This document shows positions 40,371-55,300 of a stretch of 64,000 nt of DNA, piece after piece. The DNA is taken from NCBI RefSeq assembly GCF_043380555.1, contig NC_091756.1, positions 8,821,507 to 8,885,506 on the forward strand. The letters are read 5' to 3'. Source of the stretch: Nothobranchius furzeri. Taxonomy: Eukaryota; Chordata; Actinopteri; Cyprinodontiformes; Nothobranchiidae. The notes under the pieces are model-generated. The model did no database searches. It saw only the letters and a program-made list of their open reading frames with translations, and was not told the DNA's origin. The position numbers and the translations under genes are program-made. Position 1 is the first letter of the stretch; each line of letters begins with the position of its first letter.

Positions 40371-43300
40371 CTTCTTGTAACGTTTCAGCCTGATTGGACC
40401 TTGTTTTCACACAAATGGACCCAGAATGATGTGAAATTGTGCTTCGTGCAACATAATTCTGGGTGCCATTTAAAAACCATAAGTGCTAATGACTCCATTC
40501 CTTTTTGAGGTTGTAGGGGCTGTTGATTGGAGTACACTAAAACAAACTTGATCTCTCTAGGACATTCAGAAGCCAAGTTATAAGCCCTCAAAGGTGTAAT
40601 TGGACTACTTCTTTAAAGTGACACCAGGCCCGGTAACCTTTGGGACATGGTTTGACCCCCTATAGGAATGTGCGATCATCATGAAACGTTCAGATCACTT
40701 ACAATTCAATAGATTCTACCTTCCTGTAACGTTTCAGCCTGATTGTCCCTTGTTTTCACACAAATGTACCCAGAATGATGTCAAATTGTGCTTCGTGCAA
40801 CATAATTCTGGGTGCCATTTAAAAACCATAAGTGCTAATGACTCCATTCCTTTTGTGGTTGTAGGGGCTGTTGATTGGAGTATACTAAAACAAACCTGAT
40901 CTCTCTAGGACATTCAGAAGCCAATTTATAAGCCCACAAATGTGTAACTGGATTACTTCTTTAAATTGACACCAGATCCGGTGACCTTTGGGACATGGTT
41001 TGACCCCCTTAGGAAAGTGCGATCATCTTGAAACGTTCAGATCACTTACAACTCAATAGATTCTACCTTCTTGTAACGTTTCAGCCTGATTGGACCTTGT
41101 TTTCACACAAATGGACCCAGAATGATGTGAAATTGTGCTTCATGCAACATAATTCTGGGTGCCATTTACAAAACATAAGTGCTAATGACTCCATTCCTTT
41201 TTGTGGTTGTAGGGGCTGTTGATTGGAGTACATTAAAACAAACCTGATCTCTCTAGGACATTCAGAAGCCAAGTTATAAGCCCACAAATGTGTAACTGGA
41301 CTACTTCTTTAAATTGACACCAGATCCGGTGACCTTTGGGACATGGTTTGACCCCCTTAGGAAAGTGCTATCATCATGAAACGTTCAGATCACTTACAAC
41401 TCAATAGATTCTACCTTCTTGTAACGTTTCAGCCTGATTGGACCTTGTTTTCACACAAATGAACCCAGAAGTATGTGAAATTGTGCTTCATGCAACATAA
41501 TTCTGGGTGCCATTTAAAAACCATAAGTGCTAATGACTCCATTCCTTTTAGTGGTAATGGGGGCTGCTAATTGGAGTACTCTAAAACAAACCTGACCTCT
41601 CTAGGATATTCAGAAGCCAAGTTATAAGCCCACAAAGGTGTAACTGGACTACTTCTTTAAAGTGACACCAGGCCCGGTGACCTTTGGGACATGGTTTGAC
41701 CCCCAATAGGAATGTGCGATCATCATGAAACGTTCAGATCACTTACAACTCAATAGATTCTACCTTCTTGTAACGTTTCAGCCTGATTGGACCTTGTTTT
41801 CACACAAATGGACCCAGAATGATGTGAAATTGTGCTTCGTGCAACATAATTCTGGGTGCCATTTAAAAACCATAAGTGCTAATGACTCCATTCCTTTTTG
41901 AGGTTGTAGGGGCTGTTGATTGGAGTACACAAAAAAAACCTGATCTCTCTAGGACTCAGAAACCAAGTTATAAGCCCTCAAAGGTGTAATTGGACTACTT
42001 CTTTAAAGTGACACCAGGCCCGGTGACCTTTGGGACATGGTTTGACCCCCTATAGGAATTTGCGATCATCATGAAACGTTCAGATCACTTACAACTCAAT
42101 AGATTCTACCTTCTTGTAACGTTTCAGCCTGATTGGACCTTGTTTTCACACAAATGAACCCAGAATGATGTGAAATTGTGCTTTGTGCAACATAATTCTG
42201 GGTGCCATTTAAAAACCATAAGTGCTAATTACTCCATTCCTTTTTGTGGTTGTAGGGGCTGTTGATTGGAGTATACTAAAACAAACCTGATCTCTCTAGG
42301 ACATTCAGAAGCCAATTTATAAGCCCACAAATGTGTAACTGGACTACTTCTTTAAATTGACACCAGATCCGGTGACCTTTGGGACATGGTTTGACCCCCT
42401 TAGGAAAGTGTGATCATCTTGAAACGTTCAGATCACTTACAACTCAATAGATTCTACCTTCTTGTAACGTTTCAGCCTGATTGGACCTTGTTTTCACACA
42501 AATGGACCCAGAATGATGTGAAATTGTGCTTCGTGCAACATAATTCTGGGTGCCATTTAAAAACCATAAGTGCTAATGACTCCATTCCTCTTAGAGGTAA
42601 TGGGGGCTGTTAATTGGAGTACTCTAAAACAAACCTGACCTCTCTAGGATATTCAGAAGCCAAGTTATAAGCCCACAAAGGTGTAACTGGACTACTTTTT
42701 TAAAGTGACACCAGGCCCGGTGACCTTTGGGAATTGGTTTGACCCCCTATAGGAATGTGCGATCATCATGAAACGTTCAGATCACTTACAACTCAATAGA
42801 TTCTACCTTCTTGTAACGTTTCAGCCTGATTGGACCTTGTTTTCACACAAATGAACCCAGAATGATGTGAAATTGTGCTTCGTGCAACATAATTCTGGGT
42901 GCCATTTAAAAACCATAAGTGCTAATGACTCCATTCCTTTTTGTGGTTGTAGGGGGTGTTGATTGGAGTATACTAAAACAAACCTGATCTCTCTAGGATA
43001 TTCAGAAGCTAAGTTATGAGCCAACAAATGTGTAACTGGACTACTTCTTTAAATTGACACCAGATCCGGTGACCTTTGGGACATGGTTTGACCCCCTTAG
43101 GAAAGTGCTATCATCATGAAACGTTCAGATCACTTACAACTCAATAGATTCTACCTTCTTGTAACGTTTCAGCCTGATTGGACCTTGTTTTCACACAAAT
43201 GGACCCAGAATGATGTGAAATTGTGCTTCGTGCAACATAATTCTGGGTGCCATTTAAAAACCATAAGTGCTAATGACTCCATTCCTTTTTGAGGATTGTA

Positions 43301-46300
43301 GGGGCTGTTGATTGGAGTACACTAAAACAAACCTGATCTCTCTAGGACATTCAGAAGCCATGTTATAAGCCCACAAATGTGTAAATGGACTACTTTAAAT
43401 TGACACCAGATCCGGTGACCTTTGGGACATGGTTTGACCCCCTTAGGAAAGTGCTATCATCATGAAACGTTCAGACCACTTACAATTCAATAGATTCTAC
43501 CTTCCTGTAACGTTTCAGCCTGATTCTACCTTGTTTTCACACAAATGAACCCAGAATGATGTGAAATTGTGCTTCGTGCAACATAATTCTGGGTGCCATT
43601 TAAAAACCATAAGTGCTAATGACTCCATTCCTTTTTGAGGATTGTAGGGGCTGTTGATTGGAGTACATTAAAACAAACCTGATCTCTCTAGGACATTCAG
43701 GAGCCAAGTTAAAAGCCCACAAATTTGTAACTGGACTACTTCTTTAAATTGACACCAGATCCGGTGACCTTTGGGACATGGTTTGACGATCTTTGGAAAG
43801 TGTGATCATCTTGAAACGTTCAGATCACTTACAACTCAATAGATTCTACCTTCTTGTAACGTTTCAGCCTGATTGGACCTTGTTTTCACACAAATGGACC
43901 CAGAATGATGTGAAATTGTGCTTCATGCAACATAATTCTGGGTGTCATTTAAAAACCATAAGTGCTAATGACTCCATTCCTTTTAGTGGTAATGGGGGCT
44001 GCTAGTTGGAGTACTCTAAAACAAACCTGACCTCTCTAGGATATTCAGAAGCCAAGTTATAAGCCCACAAAGGTGTAACTGGACTACTTCTTTAAAGTGA
44101 CACCAGGCCCGGTGACCTTTGGGACATGGTTTGACCCCCAATAGGAATGTGCGATCATCATGAAACGTTCAGATCACTTGCAACTCAATAGATTCTACCT
44201 TCTTGTAACGTTTCAGCCTGATTGGACCTTGTTTTCACACAAATGGACCCAGAATGATGGGAAATTGTGCTTCGTGCAACATAATTCTGGGTGCCATTTA
44301 AAAACCATAAGTGCTAATGACTCCATTCCTTTTTTAGGTTGTAGGGGCTGTTGATTGGAGTACACTAAAACAAACCTGATCTCTCTAGGACATTCAGAAA
44401 CCAAGTTATAAGCCCTCAAAGGTGTAACTGGACTACTTCTTTAAAGTGACACCAGGCCCGGTGACCTTTGGGACATGGTTTGACCCCCTATAGGAATGTG
44501 CGATCATCATGAAACGTTCAGATCACTTACAATTCAATAGATTCTACCGTCTTGTAACGTTTCAGCCTGATTGGACCTTGTTTTCACACAAATGGACCCA
44601 GAATGATGTGAAATTGTGCTTCGTGCAACATAATTCTGGGTGCCATTTAAAAACCATAAGTGCTAATGACTCCATTCCTTTTTGTGGTTGTAGGGGCTGT
44701 TGATTGGAGTACATTAAAACAAACCTGATCTCTCTAGGACATTCAGAAGCCAAGTTATAAGCCTACAAATGTGTAACTGGACTACTTCTTTAAATTGACA
44801 CCAGATCCGGTGACCTTTGGGACATGGTTTGACCCCCTTAGGAAAGTGCGATCATCTTGAAACGTTCAGATCACTTACAACTCAATAGATTCTACCTTCT
44901 TGTAACGTTTCAGCCTGATTGGACCTTGTTTTCACACAAATGGACCCAGAATGATGTGAAATTGTGCTTCATGCAACATAATTCTGGGTGCCATTTAAAA
45001 ACCATAAGTGCTAATGACTCCATTCCTTTTTGTGGTTGTAGGGGCTGTTGATTGGAGTACATTAAAACAAACCTGATCTCTCTAGGACATTCAGAAGCCA
45101 AGTTATAAGCCCACAAATGTGTAACTGGACTACTTCTTTAAATTGACACCAGATCCGGTGACCTTTGGGACATGGTTTGACCCCCTTAGGAAAGTGCGAT
45201 CATCTTGAAACGTTCAGATCACTTACAACTCAATAGATTCTACCTTCTTGTAACGTTTCAGCCTGATTGGACCTTGTTTTCACACAAATGGACCCAGAAT
45301 GATGTGAAATTGTGCTTCATGCAACATAATTCTGGGTGCCATTTAAAAACCATAAGTGCTAATGACCACATTCCTTTTTGTGGTTGTAGGGGCTGTTGAT
45401 TGGAGTACATTAAAACAAACCTGATCTCTCTAGGACATTCAGAAGCCAAGTTATAAGCCCACAAATGTATAACTGGACTACTTCTTTAAATTGACCCCAG
45501 ATCCGGTGACCTTTGGGACATGGTTTGACCCCCTTAGGAAAGTGCTATCATCATGAAACGTTCAGATCACTTACAACTCAATAGATTCTACCTTCTTGTA
45601 ACGTTTCAGCCTGATTGGACCTTGTTTTCACACAAATGGACCCAGAATGATGTGAAATTGTGCTTCGTGCAACATAATTCTGGGTGCCATTTAAAAACCA
45701 TAAGTGCTAATGACTCCATTCCTTTTTGAGGATTGTAGGGGCTGTTGATTGGAGTACACTAAAACAAACCTGATCTCTCTAGGACATTCAGAAGCCATGT
45801 TATAAGCCCACAAATGTGTAACTGGACTACTTTAAATTGACACCAGATCCGGTGACCTTTGGGATATGGTTTGACCCCCTTAGGAAAGTGCTATCATCAT
45901 GAAACGTTCAGACCACTTACAATTCAATAGATTCTACCTTCCTGTAACGTTTCAGCCTGATTCTACCTTGTTTTCACACAAATGAACCCAGAATGATGTG
46001 AAATTTTGCTTCGTGCAACATAATTCTGGGTGCCATTTAAAAACCATAAGTGCTAATGACTCCGCTCCTTTTTTTGGTTGTAGGGGCTGTTGATTGGAGT
46101 ACATTAAAACAAACCTGATCTCTCTAGGACATTCAGAAGACAAGTTAAAAGCCCACAAATTTGTAACTGGACTACTTCTTTAAATTGACACCAGATCCGG
46201 TGACCTTTGGGACATGGTTTGACCCTCTTTGGAAAGTGTGATCATCTTGAAATGTTCAGATCACTTACAACTCAATAGATTCTACCTTCTTGTAACGTTT

Positions 46301-49300
46301 CAGCCTGATTGGACCTTTATTTCACACAAATGGACCCAGAATGATGTGAAATTGTGCTTCATGCAACATAATTCTGGGTGCCATTTAAAAACCATAAGTG
46401 CTAATGACCACATTCCTTTTTCTGGTTGTAGGGGCTGTTGATTGGAGTACATTAAAACAAACCTGATCTCTCTAGGACATTCAGAAGCCAAGTTATAAGC
46501 CCACAAATGTATAACTGGACTACTTCTTTAAATTGACCCCAGATCCGGTGACCTTTGGGACATGGTTTGATCCCCTTAGGAAAGTTCTATCATCATGAAA
46601 CGTTCAGATCCCTTACAACTCAATAGATTCTACCTTCCTGTAACGTTTCAGCCTGATTGGACCTTGTTTTCACACAAATGAACCCAGAATGATGTGAAAT
46701 TGTGCTTCGTGCCACATAATTCTGGGTGCCATTTAAATACCATAAGTGCTAATGACTCCATTCCTTTTTGTGGTTGTAGGGGCTGTTGATTGGAGTATAC
46801 TAAAACAAACCTGATCTCTCTAGGACATTCAGAAGCCAAGCTATAAGCCCACAAATGTGTAACTGGACTACTTCTTTAAATTGACACCAGATCCGGTGAC
46901 CTTTGGGACATGGTTTGACCCCCTTAGGAAAGTGCAATCATTTTGAAACGTTCAGATCACTTACAACTCAATAGATTCTACCTTCCTGTAACGTTTCAGC
47001 CTGATTGGACCTTGTTTTCACACAAATGAACCCAGAATGATGTGAAATTGTGCTTCGTGCAACATAATTCTGGGTGCCATTTAAAAACCATAAGTGCTAA
47101 TGATTCCATTCCTTTTTGAGGTTGTAGGGGCTGTTGATTGGAGTACACTAAAACAAACCTGATCTCTCTAGAACATTCAGAAGCCAAGTTATAAGCCCTC
47201 AAAGGTGTAATTGGACTACTTCTTTAAAGTGACACCAGGCCCGGTGACCGTTGGGACATGGTTTGACCCCCTATAGGAATGTGCGATCATCTTGAAACGT
47301 TCAGATCACTTACAACTCAATAGATTCTACCTTCTTGGAACGTTTCAGCCTGATTGGACCTTGTTTTCACACAAATGGACCCAGAATGATGTGAAATTGT
47401 GCTTCGTGCAACATAATTCTGGGCGCCATTTACAAACCATAAGTGCTAATGACCCCATTCCTTTTTGTGGTTGTAGGGCCTGTTGATTGGAGTACACTAA
47501 AACAAACCTGATCTCTCTAGGACATTCAGAAGCCAAGTTATAAGCCCACAAATGTGTAACTGGACTACTTCTTTAAAGTGACACCAGGCCCGGTGACCTT
47601 TGGGACATGGTTTTACCCCCTATAAGAATGTGCGATCATCATGAAACATTCAGATCACTTACAACTCAATAGATTCTACCTTCCTGTAACGTTTCAGCCT
47701 GATTGGACCTTGTTTTCACACAAATGAACCCAGAAGGATGTGAAATTGTGCTTCATGCAACATAATTCTGGGTGCCATTTAAAAACCATAAGTGCTAATG
47801 ACTCCATTCCTTTTTGTGGTTGTAGGGGCTGTTGATTGGAGTATACTAAAACAAACCTGATCTCTCTAGGACATTCAGAAGCCAAGTTATAAGCCCACAA
47901 ATGTGTAACTGGACTACTTTAAATTGACACCAGATCCGGTGACCTTTGGGACATGGTTTGACCCCCTTAGGAAAGTGCTATCATCATGAAACGTTCAGAT
48001 CACTTACAACTCAATAGATTCTACCTTCCTGTAACGTTTCAGCCTGATTGGACCTTGTTTTCACACAAATGAACCCAGAATGTTGTGAAATTGTGCTTCG
48101 TGCAACATAAATCTGGGTGCCATTTAAAAACCATAAGTGCTAATGACTCCATTCCTTTTAGTGGTAATGGGGGCTGCTAATTGGAGTGCTCTAAAACAAA
48201 CCTGACCTCTCTAGGATATTCAGAAGCCAAGTTATAAGCCCACAAAGGTGTAACTGGACTACTTCTTTAAAGTGACACCAGGCCCGGTGACCTTTGGGAC
48301 ATGGTTTGAACCCCTATAGGAATGTGCGATCATCATGAAACGTTCTGATCACTTACAACTCAATAGATTCTACCTTCTTGTAACGTTTCAGCCTGATTGG
48401 ACCTTGTTTTCACACAAATGGACCCAGAATGATGTGAAATTGTGCTTCGTGCAACATAATTCTGGGTGCCATTTACAAACCATAAGTGCTAATGACTCCA
48501 TTCCTTTTTGTGGTTGTAGGGGCTGTTGGTTGGAGTACATTAAAACAAACTGGATCTCTCTCGGACATTCAGAAGCCAAGTTATAAGCCCACAAATGTGT
48601 AACTGGACTACTTCTTTAAAGTGACACCAGGCCCGGTGACCTTTGGGACATGGTTTTACCCCCTATAAGAATGTGCGATCATCATGAAACGTTCAGATCA
48701 CTTACAACTCAATAGATTCTACCTTCCTGTAACGTTTCAGCCTGATTGGACCTTGTTTTCACACAAATGAACCCAGAAGGATGTGAAATTGTGCTTCATG
48801 CAACATAATTCTGGGTGCCATTTAAAAACCATAAGTGCTAATGACTCCATTCCTTTTTGTGGTTGTAGGGGCTGTTGATTGGAGTATACTAAAACAAACC
48901 TGATCTCTCTAGGACATTCAGAAGCCAAGTTATAAGCCCACAAATGTGTAACTGGACTACTTTAAATTGACACCAGATCCGGTGACCTTTGGGACATGGT
49001 TTGACCCCCTTAGGAAAGTGCTATCATCATGAAACGTTCAGATCACTTACAACTCAATAGATTCTACCTTCCTGTAACGTTTCAGCCTGATTGGACCTTG
49101 TTTTCACACAAATGAACCCAGAATGTTGTGAAATTGTGCTTCGTGCAACATAAATCTGGGTGCCATTTAAAAACCATAAGTGCTAATGACTCCATTCCTT
49201 TTAGTGGTAATGGGGGCTGCTAATTGGAGTGCTCTAAAACAAACCTGACCTCTCTAGGATATTCAGAAGCCAAGTTATAAGCCCACAAAGGTGTAACTGG

Positions 49301-52300
49301 ACTACTTCTTTAAAGTGACACCAGGCCCGGTGACCTTTGGGACATGGTTTGAACCCCTATAGGAATGTGCGATCATCATGAAACGTTCTGATCACTTACA
49401 ACTCAATAGATTCTACCTTCTTGTAACGTTTCAGCCTGATTGGACCTTGTTTTCACACAAATGGACCCAGAATGATGTGAAATTGTGCTTCGTGCAACAT
49501 AATTCTGGGTGCCATTTACAAACCATAAGTGCTAATGACTCCATTCCTTTTTGTGGTTGTAGGGGCTGTTGGTTGGAGTACATTAAAACAAACTGGATCT
49601 CTCTCGGACATTCAGAAGCCAAGTTATAAGCCCACAAATGTGTAACTGGACTACTTCTTTAAATTGACACCAGATCCGGTGACCTTTGGGACATGGTTTG
49701 ACCCCCTTAGGAAAGTGCTATCATCATGAAACGTTCAGATCACTTACAACTCAATAGATTCTACCTTCCTGTAACGTTTCAGCCTGATTGGACCTTGTTT
49801 TCACACAAATGGACCCAGAATGATGTGAAATTGTGCTTCATGAAACATAATTCTGGGTGTCATTTAAAAACCATAAGTGCTAATGACTCCATTCCTTTTA
49901 GTGGTAATGGGGGCTCATAATTGGAGTACTCTAAAACAAACCTGACCTCTCTAGGATATTCAGAAGCCAAGTTATAAGCCCACAAAGGTGTAACTGGACT
50001 ACTTCTTTAAAGTGACACCAGGCCCGGTGACCTTTGGGACATGGTTTGACCCCCAATAGGAATGTGCGATCATCATGAAACGTTCAGATCACTTACAACT
50101 CAATAGATTCTACCTTCTTGTAACGTTTCAGCCTGATTGGACCTTGTTTTCACACAAATGGACCCAGAATGATGGGAAATTGTGCTTCGTGCAACATAAT
50201 TCTGGGTGCCATTTAAAAACCCTAAGTGCTAATGACTCCATTCCTTTTTGAGGTTGTAGGGGCTGTTGATTGGAGTACACTAAAACAAACCTGATCTCTC
50301 TAGGACATTCAGAAACCAAGTTATAAGCCCTCAAAGGTGTAATTGGACTACTTCTTTAAAGTGACACCAGGCCCGGTGACCTTTGGGACATGGTTTGACC
50401 CCCTATAGGAATGTGCGATCATCATGAAACGTTCAGATCACTTACAATTCAATAGATTCTACCGTCTTGTAACGTTTCAGCCTGATTGGACCTTGTTTTC
50501 ACACAAATGGACCGAGAATGATGTGAAATTGTGCTTCGTGCAACATAATTCTGGGTGCCATTTACAAACCATAAGTGCTAATGACTCCATTCCTTTTTGT
50601 GGTTGTAGGGGCTGTTGATTGGAGTACATTAAAACAAACCTGATCTCTCTAGGACATTCAGAAGCCAAGTTATAAGCCCACAAATGTGTAACTGGACTAC
50701 TTCTTTAAATTGACACCAGATCCGATGACCTTTGGGACATTGTTTGACCCCCTTAGGAAAGTGCTATCATCATGAAACGTTCAGATCACTTACATTTCAA
50801 TAGATTCTACCTTCCTGTAACATTTCAGCCTGATTGTCTATTGTTTTCACACAAATGAACCCAGAATTATGTGAAATTGTGCTTCGTGCAACATAATTCT
50901 GGGTGCCATTTAAAAACCATAAGTGCTAATGACTCCATTCCTTTTTGTGGTTGTAGGGGCTGTTGATTGGAGTACATTAAAACAAACCTGATCTCTCTAG
51001 GACATTCAGAAGCCAAGTTATAAGCCTACAAATGTGTAACTGGACTACTTCTTTAAATTGACACCAGATCCGGTGACCTTTGGGACATGGTTTGACCCCC
51101 TTAGGAAAGTGCGATCATCTTGAAACGTTCAGATCACTTACAACTCAATAGATTCTACCTTCTTGTAACGTTTCAGCCTGATTGGACCTTGTTTTCACAC
51201 AAATGGACCCAGAATGATGGGAAATTGTGCTTCGTGCAACATAATTCTGGGTGCCATTTAAAAACCATAAGTGCTAATGACTCCATTCCTTTTTGAGGTT
51301 GTAGGGGCTGTTGATTGGAGTACACTAAAACAAACCTGATCTCTCTAGGACATTCAGAAACCAAGTTATAAGCCCTCAAAGGTGTAATTGGACTACTTCT
51401 TTAAAGTGACACCAGGCCCGGTGACCTTTGGGACATGGTTTGACCCCCTATAGGAATGTGCGATCATCATGAAACGTTCAGATCACTTACAATTCAATAG
51501 ATTCTACCGTCTTGTAACGTGTCAGCCTGATTGGACCTTGTTATCACACAAATGGACCGAGAATGATGTGAAATTGTGCTTCGTGCAACATAATTCTGGG
51601 TGCCATTTACAAACCATAAGTGCTAATGACTCCATTACATTTTGTGGTTGTAGGGGCTGTTGATTGGAGTACATTAAAACAAACCTGATCTCTCTAGGAC
51701 ATTCAGAAGCCAAGTTATAAGCCCACAAATGTGTAACTGGACTACTTCTTTAAATTGACACCAGATCCGGTGACCTTTGGGACATGGTTTGACACCCTTA
51801 GGAAAGTGCTATCATCATGAAACGTTCAGATCACTTACAATTCAATAGATTCTACCTTCCTGTAACATTTCAGCCTGATTGTCTCTTGTTTTCACACAAA
51901 TGAACCCAGAATGATGTGAAATTGTGCTTCGTGCAACATAATTCTGGGTGCCATTTAAAAACCATAAGTGCTAATGACTCCATTCCTTTTTGTGGTTGTA
52001 GGGGCTGTTGATTGGAGTACATTAAAACAAACCTGATCTCTCTAGGACATTCAGAAGACAAGTTAAAAGCCCACAAATTTGTAACTGGACTACTTCTTTA
52101 AATTGACACCAGATCCGGTGACCTTTGGGACATGGTTTGACCCTCTTTGGAAAGTGTGATCATCTTGAAATGTTCAGATCACTTACAACTCAATAGATTC
52201 TACCTTCTTGTAACGTTTCAGCCTGATTGGACCTTGTTTTCACACAAATGAACCCAGAATGATGTGAAATTGTGCTTCGTGCCACATAATTCTGGGTGCC

Positions 52301-55300
52301 ATTTAAATACCATAAGTGCTAATGACTCCATTCCTTTTTGTGGTTGTAGGGGCTGTTGATTGGAGTATACTAAAACAAACCTGATCTCTCTAGGACATTC
52401 AGAAGCCAAGCTATAAGCCCACAAATGTGTAACTGGACTACTTCTTTAAATTGACACCAGATCCGGTGACCTTTGGGACATGGTTTGACCCCCTTAGGAA
52501 AGTGCAATCATTTTGAAACGTTCAGATCACTTACAACTCAATAGATTCTACCTTCCTGTAACGTTTCAGCCTGATTGGACCTTGTTTTCACACAAATGAA
52601 CCCAGAATGATGTGAAATTGTGCTTCGTGCAACATAATTCTGGGTGCCATTTAAAAACCATAAGTGCTAATGATTCCATTCCTTTTTGAGGTTGTAGGGG
52701 CTGTTGATTGGAGTACACTAAAACAAACCTGATCTCTCTAGAACATTCAGAAGCCAAGTTATAAGCCCTCAAAGGTGTAATTGGACTACTTCTTTAAAGT
52801 GACACCAGGCCCGGTGACCGTTGGGACATGGTTTGACCCCCTATAGGAATGTGCGATCATCTTGAAACGTTCAGATCACTTACAACTCAATAGATTCTAC
52901 CTTCTTGGAACGTTTCAGCCTGATTGGACCTTGTTTTCACACAAATGGACCCAGAATGATGTGAAATTGTGCTTCGTGCAACATAATTCTGGGCGCCATT
53001 TACAAACCATAAGTGCTAATGACCCCATTCCTTTTTGTGGTTGTAGGGCCTGTTGATTGGAGTACACTAAAACAAACCTGATCTCTCTAGGACATTCAGA
53101 AGCCAAGTTATAAGCCCACAAATGTGTAACTGGACTACTTCTTTAAAGTGACACCAGGCCCGGTGACCTTTGGGACATGGTTTTACCCCCTATAAGAATG
53201 TGCGATCATCATGAAACGTTCAGATCACTTACAACTCAATAGATTCTACCTTCCTGTAACGTTTCAGCCTGATTGGACCTTGTTTTCACACAAATGAACC
53301 CAGAAGGATGTGAAATTGTGCTTCATGCAACATAATTCTGGGTGCCATTTAAAAACCATAAGTGCTAATGACTCCATTCCTTTTTGTGGTTGTAGGGGCT
53401 GTTGATTGGAGTATACTAAAACAAACCTGATCTCTCTAGGACATTCAGAAGCCAAGTTATAAGCCCACAAATGTGTAACTGGACTACTTTAAATTGACAC
53501 CAGATCCGGTGACCTTTGGGACATGGTTTGACCCCCTTAGGAAAGTGCTATCATCATGAAACGTTCAGATCACTTACAACTCAATAGATTCTACCTTCCT
53601 GTAACGTTTCAGCCTGATTGGACCTTGTTTTCACACAAATGAACCCAGAATGTTGTGAAATTGTGCTTCGTGCAACATAAATCTGGGTGCCATTTAAAAA
53701 CCATAAGTGCTAATGACTCCATTCCTTTTAGTGGTAATGGGGGCTGCTAATTGGAGTGCTCTAAAACAAACCTGACCTCTCTAGGATATTCAGAAGCCAA
53801 GTTATAAGCCCACAAAGGTGTAACTGGACTACTTCTTTAAAGTGACACCAGGCCCGGTGACCTTTGGGACATGGTTTGAACCCCTATAGGAATGTGCGAT
53901 CATCATGAAACGTTCTGATCACTTACAACTCAATAGATTCTACCTTCTTGTAACGTTTCAGCCTGATTGGACCTTGTTTTCACACAAATGGACCCAGAAT
54001 GATGTGAAATTGTGCTTCGTGCAACATAATTTTGGGTGCCATTTACAAACCATAAGTGCTAATGACTCCATTCCTTTTTGTGGTTGTAGGGGCTGTTGGT
54101 TGGAGTACATTAAAACAAACTGGATCTCTCTCGGACATTCAGAAGCCAAGTTATAAGCCCACAAATGTGTAACTGGACTACTTCTTTAAAGTGACACCAG
54201 GCCCGGTGACCTTTGGGACATGGTTTTACCCCCTATAAGAATGTGCGATCATCATGAAACGTTCAGATCACTTACAACTCAATAGATTCTACCTTCCTGT
54301 AACGTTTCAGCCTGATTGGACCTTGTTTTCACACAAATGAACCCAGAAGGATGTGAAATTGTGCTTCATGCAACATAATTCTGGGTGCCATTTAAAAACC
54401 ATAAGTGCTAATGACTCCATTCCTTTTTGTGGTTGTAGGGGCTGTTGATTGGAGTATACTAAAACAAACCTGATCTCTCTAGGACATTCAGAAGCCAAGT
54501 TATAAGCCCACAAATGTGTAACTGGACTACTTTAAATTGACACCAGATCCGGTGACCTTTGGGACATGGTTTGACCCCCTTAGGAAAGTGCTATCATCAT
54601 GAAACGTTCAGATCACTTACAACTCAATAGATTCTACCTTCCTGTAACGTTTCAGCCTGATTGGACCTTGTTTTCACACAAATGAACCCAGAATGTTGTG
54701 AAATTGTGCTTCGTGCAACATAAATCTGGGTGCCATTTAAAAACCATAAGTGCTAATGACTCCATTCCTTTTAGTGGTAATGGGGGCTGCTAATTGGAGT
54801 GCTCTAAAACAAACCTGACCTCTCTAGGATATTCAGAAGCCAAGTTATAAGCCCACAAAGGTGTAACTGGACTACTTCTTTAAAGTGACACCAGGCCCGG
54901 TGACCTTTGGGACATGGTTTGAACCCCTATAGGAATGTGCGATCATCATGAAACGTTCTGATCACTTACAACTCAATAGATTCTACCTTCTTGTAACGTT
55001 TCAGCCTGATTGGACCTTGTTTTCACACAAATGGACCCAGAATGATGTGAAATTGTGCTTCGTGCAACATAATTCTGGGTGCCATTTACAAACCATAAGT
55101 GCTAATGACTCCATTCCTTTTTGTGGTTGTAGGGGCTGTTGGTTGGAGTACATTAAAACAAACTGGATCTCTCTCGGACATTCAGAAGCCAAGTTATAAG
55201 CCCACAAATGTGTAACTGGACTACTTCTTTAAATTGACACCAGATCCGGTGACCTTTGGGACATGGTTTGACCCCCTTAGGAAAGTGCTATCATCATGAA